A stretch of DNA of 64,000 nucleotides, taken from NCBI GenBank assembly GCA_018340375.1, contig JAFFJZ010000002.1, forward strand, positions 20,168,001-20,232,000, read 5' to 3'. Source of the DNA: Gonatopus flavifemur (lineage: Eukaryota > Arthropoda > Insecta > Hymenoptera > Dryinidae). Both the position numbers and the translations under genes were made by a program. The notes under the pieces were generated by a model that was given only the letters and a program-made list of their open reading frames with translations, was not told where the DNA came from and did not search any database. This document shows positions 55,134 through 64,000 of the stretch, piece after piece; position 1 is the first letter of the stretch, and each line of letters opens with the position of its first letter.

Positions 55134-58100
55134 ACAGCCGTTATCTTGTGATCGTGAAAGGGTTACAACCATATTTTATTGGAATGCACTGTGAAAAAAT
55201 TCCAGTCAATTCAAATAATACGTGAGGATCACAAAATTTTCGGTGGAATTGAAGAAAAATTAGCACATTCACCATTTTTTTTAGAATAATCAATAAAATT
55301 CTGTTAATTTGTTCGAATTTTTCTTCGGTTTAATCGCTGCTCGAATTACCGGAGAGTTCATCGATCAAATTACTGATTGTTTCCACACGGTGGGGTTTCG
55401 AGTTGAAACAACTCTGTAGGTTAATTATTCGATGAAGAATTTATTATTTTTAAAAACCCTTTCTTTCAATAACATCTCATTCAGAGGATAAAGTGGCGTT
55501 CATCGAAGAATTAAAACACAGTTAGTATCGTTTGTTTTCGATCAACAGTTTTTGAATTTGATATACGTACATCACGTCACGCAAAATTGACAGAGTGATA
55601 TGATTGGCGTCTGAACTTTTCATGTATGAGTAGTCAGAAAATATCAACACACAGATTTTTCAATGGATATATGCATTTTTTAAATACATTTTTTCTAACC
55701 ATGTAATCCATTTGGCCGTTGAAATTGTTTAAATCCAACTTTCATTACACGCAACCTTCCATCGATCACGTTTCAACGAAGAATGATAATTCGATTTTCC
55801 CGAGCATCACAATATCATTAAATAATGTTCCATTCTTTTTACCTTCAACTAATTTTGTTATCGACCTCCAATCTATGTTACACCGATTTCTATGGAAAGA
55901 TAACAATTTTCTGCTCCGATACTTCCTTCGGTTCTGCTGAAAGCGTCGTTCTGTAAACTAACAGTGATTCGATAATCATTATCCCGCTATCATACCGTTC
56001 TTGTAAACTCGTCTTGTTTCAAGAGAATTCACAAGACCCGATAATTGTGTCTTTTGTCTCATATACTCACGTGTACTCGTTACAATTACGACGTGAATTA
56101 TGTATCACAACTGAATTCTAGAAATCCATTGGACTCGGAGAAAAATCATGAGACGGAATAATCCGATATTATTCCCCAAGCACTTTTTTAAGGTCAATAT
56201 TTATTCATTCGAGAGAAGAAAAAATCTCTGCAAAGAAGTCGGGAGAATTCGACAATAGAAGAATGCGGACTGGTGAAAAGAAGTGCACCAAATACAAAGA
56301 GCATTTTATTCTTCGCTGAATCTCCGATGAAAAAAACATAAACATGAAAACACTAGGGAAACGAAGATACGTACGCAAATGTCCGGAAAAAAACCCAATA
56401 ACAAATCAAAGCGACAACGAAAAAGCTGTTAAAAAAAATCTGATAAAAACAACTGTACGTGAATGAGGATTCGAGGAAAGATACGGAACTTATTCCCTCT
56501 ACGTTTTCAGGAATTGGAAAAGGACAGAAAAAATTTAATGGGTTTTGTTGTTCGTGGTATAAAATCGATATTTTCTCCGTTGTGCGAATAATTAAGTGTC
56601 ATTAGCATCGAAAAATTTAAAAGAGCTCCACTTTCGTGTCTAAGGACGTCGAGAATGTTCAGAGTTTCATAAAAAAGGAATAAAATTGAATTGAATCTTT
56701 TTAATCGTAGTTTGTAACGATGATGTGATACATGATGTGATAACACTTGATTATTGTATGGTAGCGTGGAAATGAAACACAGAACTTCGATCGATGAGCA
56801 AAGGGGACTATCTGCAATTTTTTTTTCCACAACCGAAAGGGAATAGAATTGATGTTTCTATCATTCGAATGAATAACTGGATTTGATGCGTGTCATAGAG
56901 AATATCGATGAGCGAGGTACATTTTTCATTGAAGAGCGTAGATAACATGAGACGAATTGCAAATTAAATGGATGGATGATTTGCACACATTTTGAATTAT
57001 TTTGAATCGAAGAATCGACTAACGACGACCTTTATTTTGCCAATGAGAAGAAATTTATTTGCACGATTGAAACACTCTTTTGCTGTATTTCAAAGGTCAG
57101 CATCATTAAATTTGTCTCAAAATAATACAATCCATCAATTTTCTAGTCTAGATTTTCTACTCGAAATTCACTCTAACTCAGTTTCCTCGGTTGCCAGAAC
57201 CCGAAAGAACGAAAACTAGTAGAAATCGAAACTAATGTTCCATTTATCGGATTTGAAAAAATTAGAAACTTCTACTCCGAAAAATTAACTTTCTACCTTC
57301 CTGCTGGGAATGGAAACAAAATTAGCCTCGGGAAAGTTTTCATTCATTCAACTGGACATGACGAATCTCGAAAAAGTATCTTGATCTTGTAAAGCTACTT
57401 CACGGAAACTTCACCTGTGAATTATGTCAACTACACTTTTTCTGTGGATGGAAGAGATTGCTATTTTTGGCCTGAGCCTTCAGGGTACTGAAACCTCCAA
57501 ACGTAGAGAAAAAATTTCCAATTGAAAAGAAGCGAACTTGTACAGAAAACAAAGTAGAGAAGAAGCCCCGATAGGTTCAGTATAGTGTAATACAGGTCAT
57601 TCACCTCCTATATTTATTTTACACAAGAGTTGCGGTGAATGACACTCTTTCAAAAATACAACGATTATCGATAATCGATACACCTAGAAGTATGTATTCC
57701 ATCATTCTGTCTACATTATTGATTCAATTATTCTTCCATCCACATCGGTTATCTATTTATAATTGAAACAGAAACTTTCAGCAATTATCATTTATAATTA
57801 ATACACTCCAAACGTAGTGGAGAATCGAATTGTTTCGTTGTGATGAATCGATCTTTATAACATCCACAATATGATGCGATAAAAATGAATTCGCAAACTC
57901 TGGTGAAAAAATTTCTCTGATAAACGTGAAATGCAAATCAAATGATTTTTAAAATAAAATCATTGCACGGTACGAAATTTGATAAATTTGTATGATTAAA
58001 TCGTCGTCTGATGGAATCAAAGGGGCATTCGCGGTGAGTCATTTTATTAATGAGCAGACTACACTGAGTGTAAAGCGTACAGACGTTAATTAGTGTGGGG

Positions 58101-58520
58101 AATAATCGGTGTGTTATCGATAACCATGAGATAATTTTCTATGCAGGAGGTCCTAAATTGCAATTATTGCATCCAGTTAACGATTCAAATTCGTCTCATT
58201 GCTCGCGCATGATGTTTTCATCGACATAGGTTTGCGATGAAAATATATGTATCGCGCTTTTACAATTCTGATTATTCCGTGTCTAATCGATGAATGTGTT
58301 AAATTCAGTGATTCAATGATTCGTAGAACGCTATGTAATCTACTATTCATCGAAATTCGCAGAACTGAATTTTCGATATGATAATAATCACTGAATAAAT
58401 TTCTAGCCTGAAATTGGGCGAGTCTGTTGTTCAACAGATCAACAACATTGAGAAAAGAGTGAACCCAGTTTCAGCCAAGAATAATGATCGCAGCCTAACT
58501 GATCTATTTAGTACATTGTA
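55134..58520. other. Unassigned DNA
   Basis: CACTGTGAAAAAATTCCAGT at 55188 is a MITE-like left end without a clear partner. The frames at 55719-55940, 56507-56830 and 56992-57219 have no domain. No supported gene. Confidence 0.3.
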
Positions 58521-58522
58521 TA

Positions 58523-58667
58523 CACTGTGAAAAGAAAGTCTCGAATTCAGCTCCAGGTTTCAATGAGTGCTAAAACAAATTGAGTCAAAAAAATAATCAC
58601 CGACACAATGGGAAAAGCATTGTCTGAAATTAAGATGCAAACAGATTGAGACTTTCTTTTTACAGTG
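58523..58667. mobile_element. Small CACTG-type MITE with TA duplication
   Basis: 145 bp, TA at 58521-58522 and 58668-58669. Starts CACTGTGAAAAGAAAGTCTC and ends GAGACTTTCTTTTTACAGTG. Its interior carries a 22-bp stretch that also occurs exactly 30 bp outside its right end (58553-58574 and 58697-58718). Confidence 0.85.
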
Positions 58668-58959
58668 TAGTGGGTCGAGCATCGACGATAGCCGTTCCAG
58701 GTTTCAATGAGTGCTAAACCAATGAAATACAGGATTCTCATTGATCAACATCCACTTTACACAAAATCCTCAGATTTGGTAATTAGCCTTGCACTGAGCT
58801 GAATTCATTGTATGCTTCGGCAAAAGCAATGAACATTTGTATGAGTGGATACGAAGACACGCGTCTCATACGTTCAGAAGTATAGTGTCTCTTGCAAATT
58901 ATCGCATGAATCTTCAGTTTCCTCCACCAGAAACATTTGGCAGAACAAGAAAGGTATTC

Positions 58960-59253
58960 TTTATATCTGTATTTTTGAAAAACATTACTTTCAATTATCT
59001 GTATTCTCAAAGAACTGTATTCTTGATACTTACATTCAGGCTGATAACTATTGAGGAGCTATTGTGGATACAATCAAAATCGATAATAAGAATCCCTTAT
59101 TGCGACAATCATTATACAGTTGAATGGCAATAATCATCAACTTCTCAATAGTCATCCGCCTGAATACAGGTATTAAGAATACAGTTCTTGAAGAATACAG
59201 ATGTTGAAAAATGAATTTCTTCAAGGAGAGTCATGTAAATACAAATATTCGGA
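58960..59253. repeat. Inverted repeat of GAATACAG-type words
   Basis: TCTCAAAGAACTGTATTCTT (near 59005) with ATTCAGGCTGATAACTATTG is inverted at 59140-59190 (CAATAGTCATCCGCCTGAAT and AAGAATACAGTTCTTGAAGA). GAATACAG/CTGTATTC words continue to 59215 and reappear at 59730-60090 and 63800-63860. Confidence 0.6.
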
Positions 59254-59254
59254 A

Positions 59255-59713
59255 CACTGCAAAAACTGCCGTCGAAGATATGTTTCAAAATAAGACATGA
59301 TATGTTTGATAATTCAAACCAAACACTTGACTGTTTCAACTGGAAACATCAGTATCTTATTTTGCGATACTGACGTTTAAATATGTTTGTTTTCAAAGCA
59401 GATGATAGAAGTGTGATTTATCACATTTAACTTAAAAAGATGGGTCATATTGATGATTTTTGATAAGTTTTGAAATGACACAATATACATTTTGAAGACA
59501 TTGTTCCTGTTCTTCACTTTGATGTTAACGTAATAGTAATACGAGGTTATGTTTCTATATACAGCTTTCAAACATTTTGATTTGCTGATCAAACACGTCA
59601 TGTCTTGAATGAAAACGTAGTTTTGTGTTTTGAATATGATGACAGTAACATTTTGAAATGTTTGAGAAGTCACTACAAAAGTATCTCAGAATGAGATATC
59701 AGTTTTTGCAGTG
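59255..59713. mobile_element. CACTGC-ended MITE with possible GAA duplication
   Basis: Left end CACTGCAAAAACTGCC, right end CAGTTTTTGCAGTG, 459 bp. Flanks are GGAA (left) and GAAT (right), so the duplication would be GAA (3 bp), unlike the 2-bp sites of the other CACTG copies. Inner words ACATTTTGAAATGTTTGA and GATATCAG recur. Confidence 0.6.
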
Positions 59714-59783
59714 GAATTAGATATTTAAGAATACAGTCCTTCAGCAATACAGTTTTCTAGGAAGACAGTTCTTGAAGAATACA

Positions 59784-59982
59784 CACTGAGAAAACTGTTT
59801 AATGGTCGTGACCAAAAATTAAATGAAATACTACATCAGATGAAAAATTAAGTTGTCTCAACAAAATATTAGTCCATCGAACTGAAAATTTTTGTTGACA
59901 CAAACAATATTCCAGTGAAGGCAAATTAAGTTCTTTATTTAATGTTGTTTTTGGTTACTGCAACCAAACAGTCTTCTCAGTG
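59784..59982. mobile_element. CACTG-type MITE with CA duplication
   Basis: 199 bp. Starts CACTGAGAAAACTGTTTAAT and ends AAACAGTCTTCTCAGTG. Flanked by CA (59782-59783 and 59983-59984). The site is inside the GAATACAG repeat, so the empty site GAATACAGG can be inferred. Confidence 0.75.
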
Positions 59983-60097
59983 CAGGTATTCAAAAATGGA
60001 GATATTTGATGATGAATTTCTTCAAGAAGATAGTAACATATTCTGAGAATACAGATATTCACAAATTTAATTCTTAAAGGATACAGTTTTTTGAGTA

Positions 60098-60349
60098 CAC
60101 TGCTGAAAATGATTGTGGAATTTTTCCTTGAAAAATGGTGGTAGCAAAGTTCCTCCACAGATGGGGAATTTTCCACCATAATTCGGTGAACTTTTCCTTT
60201 ATTTGTGGAAGATTGAACACCGAAAAACAAAATAATCCCTCAAAATGGTGGAAAAATTCCTCATTTTTTATGGAAAAACAATTCCTCCACGAAGAGGGGA
60301 CGGAATTCACCAACAATGTGAAGAAAGACTCTCCACATTTTTTACAGTG
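60098..60349. mobile_element. CACTG-type MITE with TA duplication
   Basis: 252 bp, TA at 60096-60097 and 60350-60351. Ends CACTGCTGAAAATGATTGTG and CTCCACATTTTTTACAGTG. It is the reverse-orientation relative of 37018-37271 (shared CCACCATTTT and AAACAATTCC blocks). Confidence 0.8.
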
Positions 60350-60351
60350 TA

Positions 60352-61125
60352 GACAATCCCGAGCAGAAAAATTGTAAGGCCAGCCTCATGTTCATTATGG
60401 GCCCGATCGGGGCAGTGATAGGGCTCACCTTTTTTTGGCACACCTGATCTGATCCTGGTGTGACCATGATTTGGCACGGCTTGTGCACGAACGGTGTTAG
60501 TGATAGAAATAATAAAAAAAACACTTTTTGTCCCGAATAAGAATAAAAGAAAGTACTAAAGATAATATTCTGAGTGAAATAATTGGGATCACTGACAATT
60601 CAAAATATGACTAAGAAAAATTTTGTTGATACATTAAATTTATGATCCGAAAAGTGGATAATTATATAAAATTGAGATTTTATGTTTATATTTGTGATCA
60701 TTTCACTCAGGAGATGGTACTGAGAACGTTGATCACAAATTCTTAGCCTAGAAAGAGAGAATTCTTAGATTATGGGAATATCGAGTATGACTGGCCATGT
60801 TATAAAAGGAGGTTTCTGAACCCAGAGAGTCATTTGATATTCTCACACGATAGAGAGCAGAGCTCCAGTGAAAGATATTGTTTCGTATAAATGGATGTAA
60901 CATTGTGAAGATATGAAAAAATAAATATTTTCAAATACAATCGAACTCAAATTTTATTGAAAATTCAAAGTTCCGAAAGGATTAGATATTGAGGAAAAGA
61001 AGTTTGCTTGTTTACACTTCAAAATAAGCTGGTGGCCGGAAGAATATTTTCGGAAGTGATAAGTTTGTGGCATCTTCGGGTCGAAGTGTTTTCAAAATTG
61101 GTTTTTTATATATACAAGCCTGCGA
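60352..61125. other. Unassigned DNA
   Basis: No recognised gene or repeat boundary. Only short frames. Confidence 0.3.
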
Positions 61126-62805
61126 CCCTAATGGAAAAATCTCTCTAAATCTCTCTGAAAATTTCATGTTTCAGAGAGATTCAGAAAGAATCAGCGAAAT
61201 TCAGAGCAATTCAGCGTGGTTCAGAAAATTTCAGAGACTAGTGGATTGAGAGAACTTGTGCTTTGAATTTTTCAGGAGGATTCAGAAGAATTCAGAGGGA
61301 TGCAGGGAAATTCTAGGAAATTCAGAGAGGAACAAATTCAGTAAAATTCTTGGTCCTGCATTTCAGAGGCGTTCAAGGAGTGTCAGACACTTTCAGAGAT
61401 GGATGAATTCAGAAAGATTGTGCGTAGAACTTTTCAGAAATATCCAGAGGAATTTAGAAAAATTCAAAGTAATTCAGAGAGATTCAGAGGAATTTAGAGA
61501 AATTCAGAGAGGGATTAATTCAGCTAAATTTTTGGTTCAGGATTCCAGAGGTATTCAGGGAGTGTCAGAGACTCACAGAGACAGGTGAATTAGGGAAAAT
61601 TGGGCGTGGGATTTTTCAAAAAGATTCAGAGAGTTTCAGTGGAATTCAGAGAGATACGGCAGAAGTCTGGGAAATTCAGAGAGGAATAAATTCAGTAAAA
61701 TCTTAGTCCTGCATTTCAGAGGCTTTCTGGAAGTCTCAGGGACTTTCAGAGACAGATACATCAAGAAAAATTGTGCGTGAAACTTTTTAGAAATATTCAA
61801 AGGGATTTAGAAAGATTCAGAGTAATTCAGAGAGATTCACAGGAATTCAGAGAAATTCAGAGAGGAATTAGTTCAGTAAAATTTTTGGTTCAGGATTTCA
61901 GAAGTATTCAGGGAATGTCAGAGACTCACAGAGATAGGTGAATTAGGGAAAATATGCGCGTAGAGCTTTTCAGGAATATTCAGAAGAATTTGGAAAGGTT
62001 CAACGTAATTCAGAGGAATTCAGAGAAATTCAGAGAAATTCAGAGAGAAATTGTTTCAGCTAAATTTTTGGTTCAAGATTTCAGAGGTATTCAGGGAGTG
62101 TCAGAGACTCACAGATATAGGTGAATTAGGAAAAATTGTGCGTGGGATTTTTCAGAAAAATTCAGAGAGAGTCAGAGGAATTCAGAAAGATTCGTGGGGT
62201 GGGGGGGGGCTGAGAAATTCAGAGAGGAATGAATTCAGCACAATTCTTGGTCCTGCATTTCAGAGGCTTTCTGGAAGTTTCAGAGACTTCCAGAGGAAGA
62301 TAAATTAACAAAAATTTAGCGTGGAATTTTTTAGAAATATTTGGAGGAATTCAGAAAGATTCAGAGTGATCCAGAAAGATTCAGAGAAATTCAGAGGAAT
62401 TCAGAGGAAGCTTTGAAATCTGAATACATTAAATTCCCGGAGATTTAGAGGAATTCAGAGAGATTCAGAGAAATTCAGAGAAATTCAGAGGGATCCAGAG
62501 GAAGCTTCGAAATCTGAATACATCAGATTCCGGGGGATTCAGAGACATTCAGAGATATTTAGGTAAATTCAGAGGGAGCTTTGAAATTTGAATATTCAAA
62601 ATTCTGGGGGATTCAGTGATATGCGGGAAGATTCAGAGAAAGTTGAAGAATTCAGAAAGCATCACTATCGGAAAAGTCTCCAACTTCCTCTGAATCACTC
62701 TGGAATCACCCTGAATCTCTCTGAAATTTGTGCCAAAATATAGAGAGATTCAGAGAAATTCAGAGAGATTTCAGAGAGATTCAGAGAGAGTTTTTTTCAC
62801 CAGGG
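61126..62805. mobile_element. Word-amplified element of GAGATTCAGA units with ~179-bp higher-order period
   Basis: The ends are CCCTAATGGAAAAATCTCTC (left) and the inverse of CCCTGGTGAAAAAAACTCTC (right), so the element is bounded. About 1.7 kb between them is almost entirely (A)GA(G/A)ATTCAGAG words. Landmarks TGGTCCTGCATTTCAG (A: 61351, 61704, 62245) and TGGTTCAGGATT (B: 61533, 61886, 62069) recur every 171-183 bp in the order ABABBA. A shorter unit (CTTTGAAATCTGAATACAT) recurs three times from 62410 to 62600. The frames inside (61256-61588, 62051-62308) are repeat products. Confidence 0.8.
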
Positions 62806-63248
62806 AAGTACCACGCAAAATTATTCGTATATAATTTCTCTTAGTTACCGTTACAGCCTGATCAGCGTCAACCAAATCTGGCCCTCCCTAGTAGCAATTT
62901 GATCAGGCATTTCCTATTTCCAATAGGGTCCTGATCAGGTTAGAATCCGGAAACCGTGGATAAGGTAAATCCTGTGAAGCCCTTACAGAGGATTTATCTG
63001 ATTTCCCTAATGGGACTCAAATAGGGTTGTAACGCAGGGGTACAATAGGGTTCGGATGAGATTTCCACAAAATCAAACGAAATCGGGAAAACCGTAACGA
63101 TACCTGATGAGGAGCTAATAGGAAATCAGGCATGCCTCGTCAGGCCCTGGTATTTTTCCATCCGAACTTTCTACTAGGGCTGCTAGGTTTGTAATTTGGC
63201 ATAGCTCATTAGATCGGACTCTGATACAATGGTGTGTTACATTCCACA

Positions 63249-63516
63249 CACGAAGGAAGATATGAGGAGACACATCTCTTACGGAATTCAATCGAAAAAG
63301 TGGCACATTTTTTTGAGAAATAATACAAGTCAAATATCGCCACTCGTGGCGCTGTTGTTTCAAGTAATACGACGAAAATATACATTATATATATTTTTGT
63401 CGTATTATCTGAAACAACAGCGCTACGAGTGGCGATATTTGATTTGTATTATTTCCCAAAACAATGTGCCAGGTTAGTTGTACGTAGATTGTTCTCCTCC
63501 CTAATCTTACTTCGTG
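63249..63516. mobile_element. hAT-like MITE, longer sister of 30885-31072
   Basis: 268 bp. Starts CACGAAGGAAGATATGAGGA and ends TCTTACTTCGTG. Flanks ATTCCACA and ATTCCATA form an 8-bp duplication with one difference. Compared with the 188-bp copy it carries ~80 extra bases: a TATA-rich loop and an inverted repeat of GCCACTCGTGGCGCTGTTGT. Confidence 0.85.
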
Positions 63517-63560
63517 ATTCCATATCAGGGCCTGATTTGAGATAAGACTCTCCAGATCTG

Positions 63561-63749
63561 CACTGAAAAAATTTTATGACAAACTCCATCAGACTAGTAT
63601 CGTAATTGCGACATATACTCCCACTATGAGGTTAGGCACTATACTTATGTTTATTGTTATCATAAGTATAGTGTCTAACCTCATAGCGGAAGTATATGTC
63701 GCAATTACGATACTAGTCTGATGGAGTTTGTCATAAAATTTTCTCAGTG
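63561..63749. mobile_element. Near-perfect hairpin MITE, CACTG termini, TG duplication
   Basis: 189 bp. Arms of ~85 bp are almost identical in inverse (CTCCATCAGACTAGTATCGT and ACGATACTAGTCTGATGGAG) around a short loop. Flanked by TG (63559-63560 and 63750-63751). Such low arm divergence suggests a recent origin. Confidence 0.85.
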
Positions 63750-63770
63750 TGGTCCTGATCAAACCCCCAA

Positions 63771-64000
63771 TATGAATTCCTACTTGGGGTTCTTTGGGAA
63801 TACAGGTATTTAATGATACAGTTCTTTACGAATACAGAAATAAAGAACACAGTTCTTGTTCTTCCGAACATTTTAATTAATGGTCAATATAATTTTAGGA
63901 CACCAACTATCTTCATCATAAAAATCATAAGAATATCCCACGAACATAGATTTAATAAATCTTTTCAAAAATTCTCAAAATTGTGGTTCGAAAAGTTATT
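63771..64000. other. Unassigned DNA with GAATACAG words
   Basis: 63800-63870 has GAATACAG and ACACAGTTCTTGTTCTT like the 58960-60090 repeat. The remainder shows nothing recognisable before the window ends. Confidence 0.35.

Larger units (their letters stand above)
62886..63770. mobile_element. Compound CCTGATCAGG-word element(s) with two nested MITEs
   Basis: Starts CCCTAGTAGCAATTTGATCA. An inverted CTACTAGGG end is at 63171-63179, and a further related end (CCTACTTGGGG) at ~63770. This could be one long element or two in tandem. GATCAGG words fill the interior as at 54485-55132. The hAT-like copy 63249-63516 and the hairpin MITE 63561-63749 are inserted in its right part. Confidence 0.6.

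Noticed and set aside
61256..61588. 110-codon frame rich in Arg, Glu and Phe
   Set aside because: Direct translation of the GAGATTCAGA word array.

Overview
The window looks like a stretch of an animal nuclear genome, most likely an insect (possibly a hymenopteran; this narrower call is a guess). The sequence is AT-rich, with a low density of coding sequence. It has large introns with canonical GT/AG borders, and much of it is DNA-transposon debris: mariner, a Tc1/mariner-type DD41D element, hAT-like and piggyBac-like MITEs, and a non-LTR reverse transcriptase relic. No bacterial-style operons, rRNA genes or CRISPR arrays are visible.

Host gene: the only host coding sequence I can support is two internal exons on the + strand, 39674..39835 and 42828..43011, separated by a 2,992-bp intron. 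Together they encode part of a secreted or extracellular protein: a 10-cysteine segment followed by the start of a CUB-like domain. Exon phases are mutually consistent. The 5' exons (signal peptide) and the rest of the CUB domain were not found in the window.

Transposons with protein: (i) 21136..23177 is a complete-looking 2.04-kb element with ~390-440-bp terminal inverted repeats (TIRs), TA duplications and an uninterrupted 356-codon transposase with a DD41D catalytic layout. (ii) 44603..45888 is a full-length mariner with 26-bp perfect TIRs, but its transposase has three frameshifts and one nonsense codon. (iii) 45948..47456 (- strand) is a mariner 5' end joined directly to a 5'-truncated reverse transcriptase. 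(iv) 49891..50123 is the 3' tail of a second copy of that same mariner family.

Non-autonomous elements fill much of the rest. Left to right they include long foldbacks (1212..1730, 11623..12056, 12875..13806, 33532..35646, 36247..36729), and piggyBac-type MITEs with TTAA (7063..7513, 13319..13546). There are also 8-bp-TSD MITEs (23978..24462, 30885..31072, 36087..36215, 63249..63516), and a large set of short elements with CAC...GTG termini flanked by 2-bp duplications TA, TG or CA. Several are nested inside each other (5952..6293, 12875..13806, 27310..28300, 33532..35646, 62886..63770), giving a relative order of insertion.

The most unusual theme is a group of repeats whose interiors are built from one short, often palindromic word repeated many times. 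Examples are AAGATATCTT (2196..3836), CAGTACTG (6341..6640), GAAATGCATT (33913..35504), CCTGATCAGG (54485..55132, 62886..63770) and GAGATTCAGA (61126..62805). The last also shows a ~179-bp higher-order period. Stretches between these features look like intergenic or intronic DNA, where short open frames are no longer than expected by chance.
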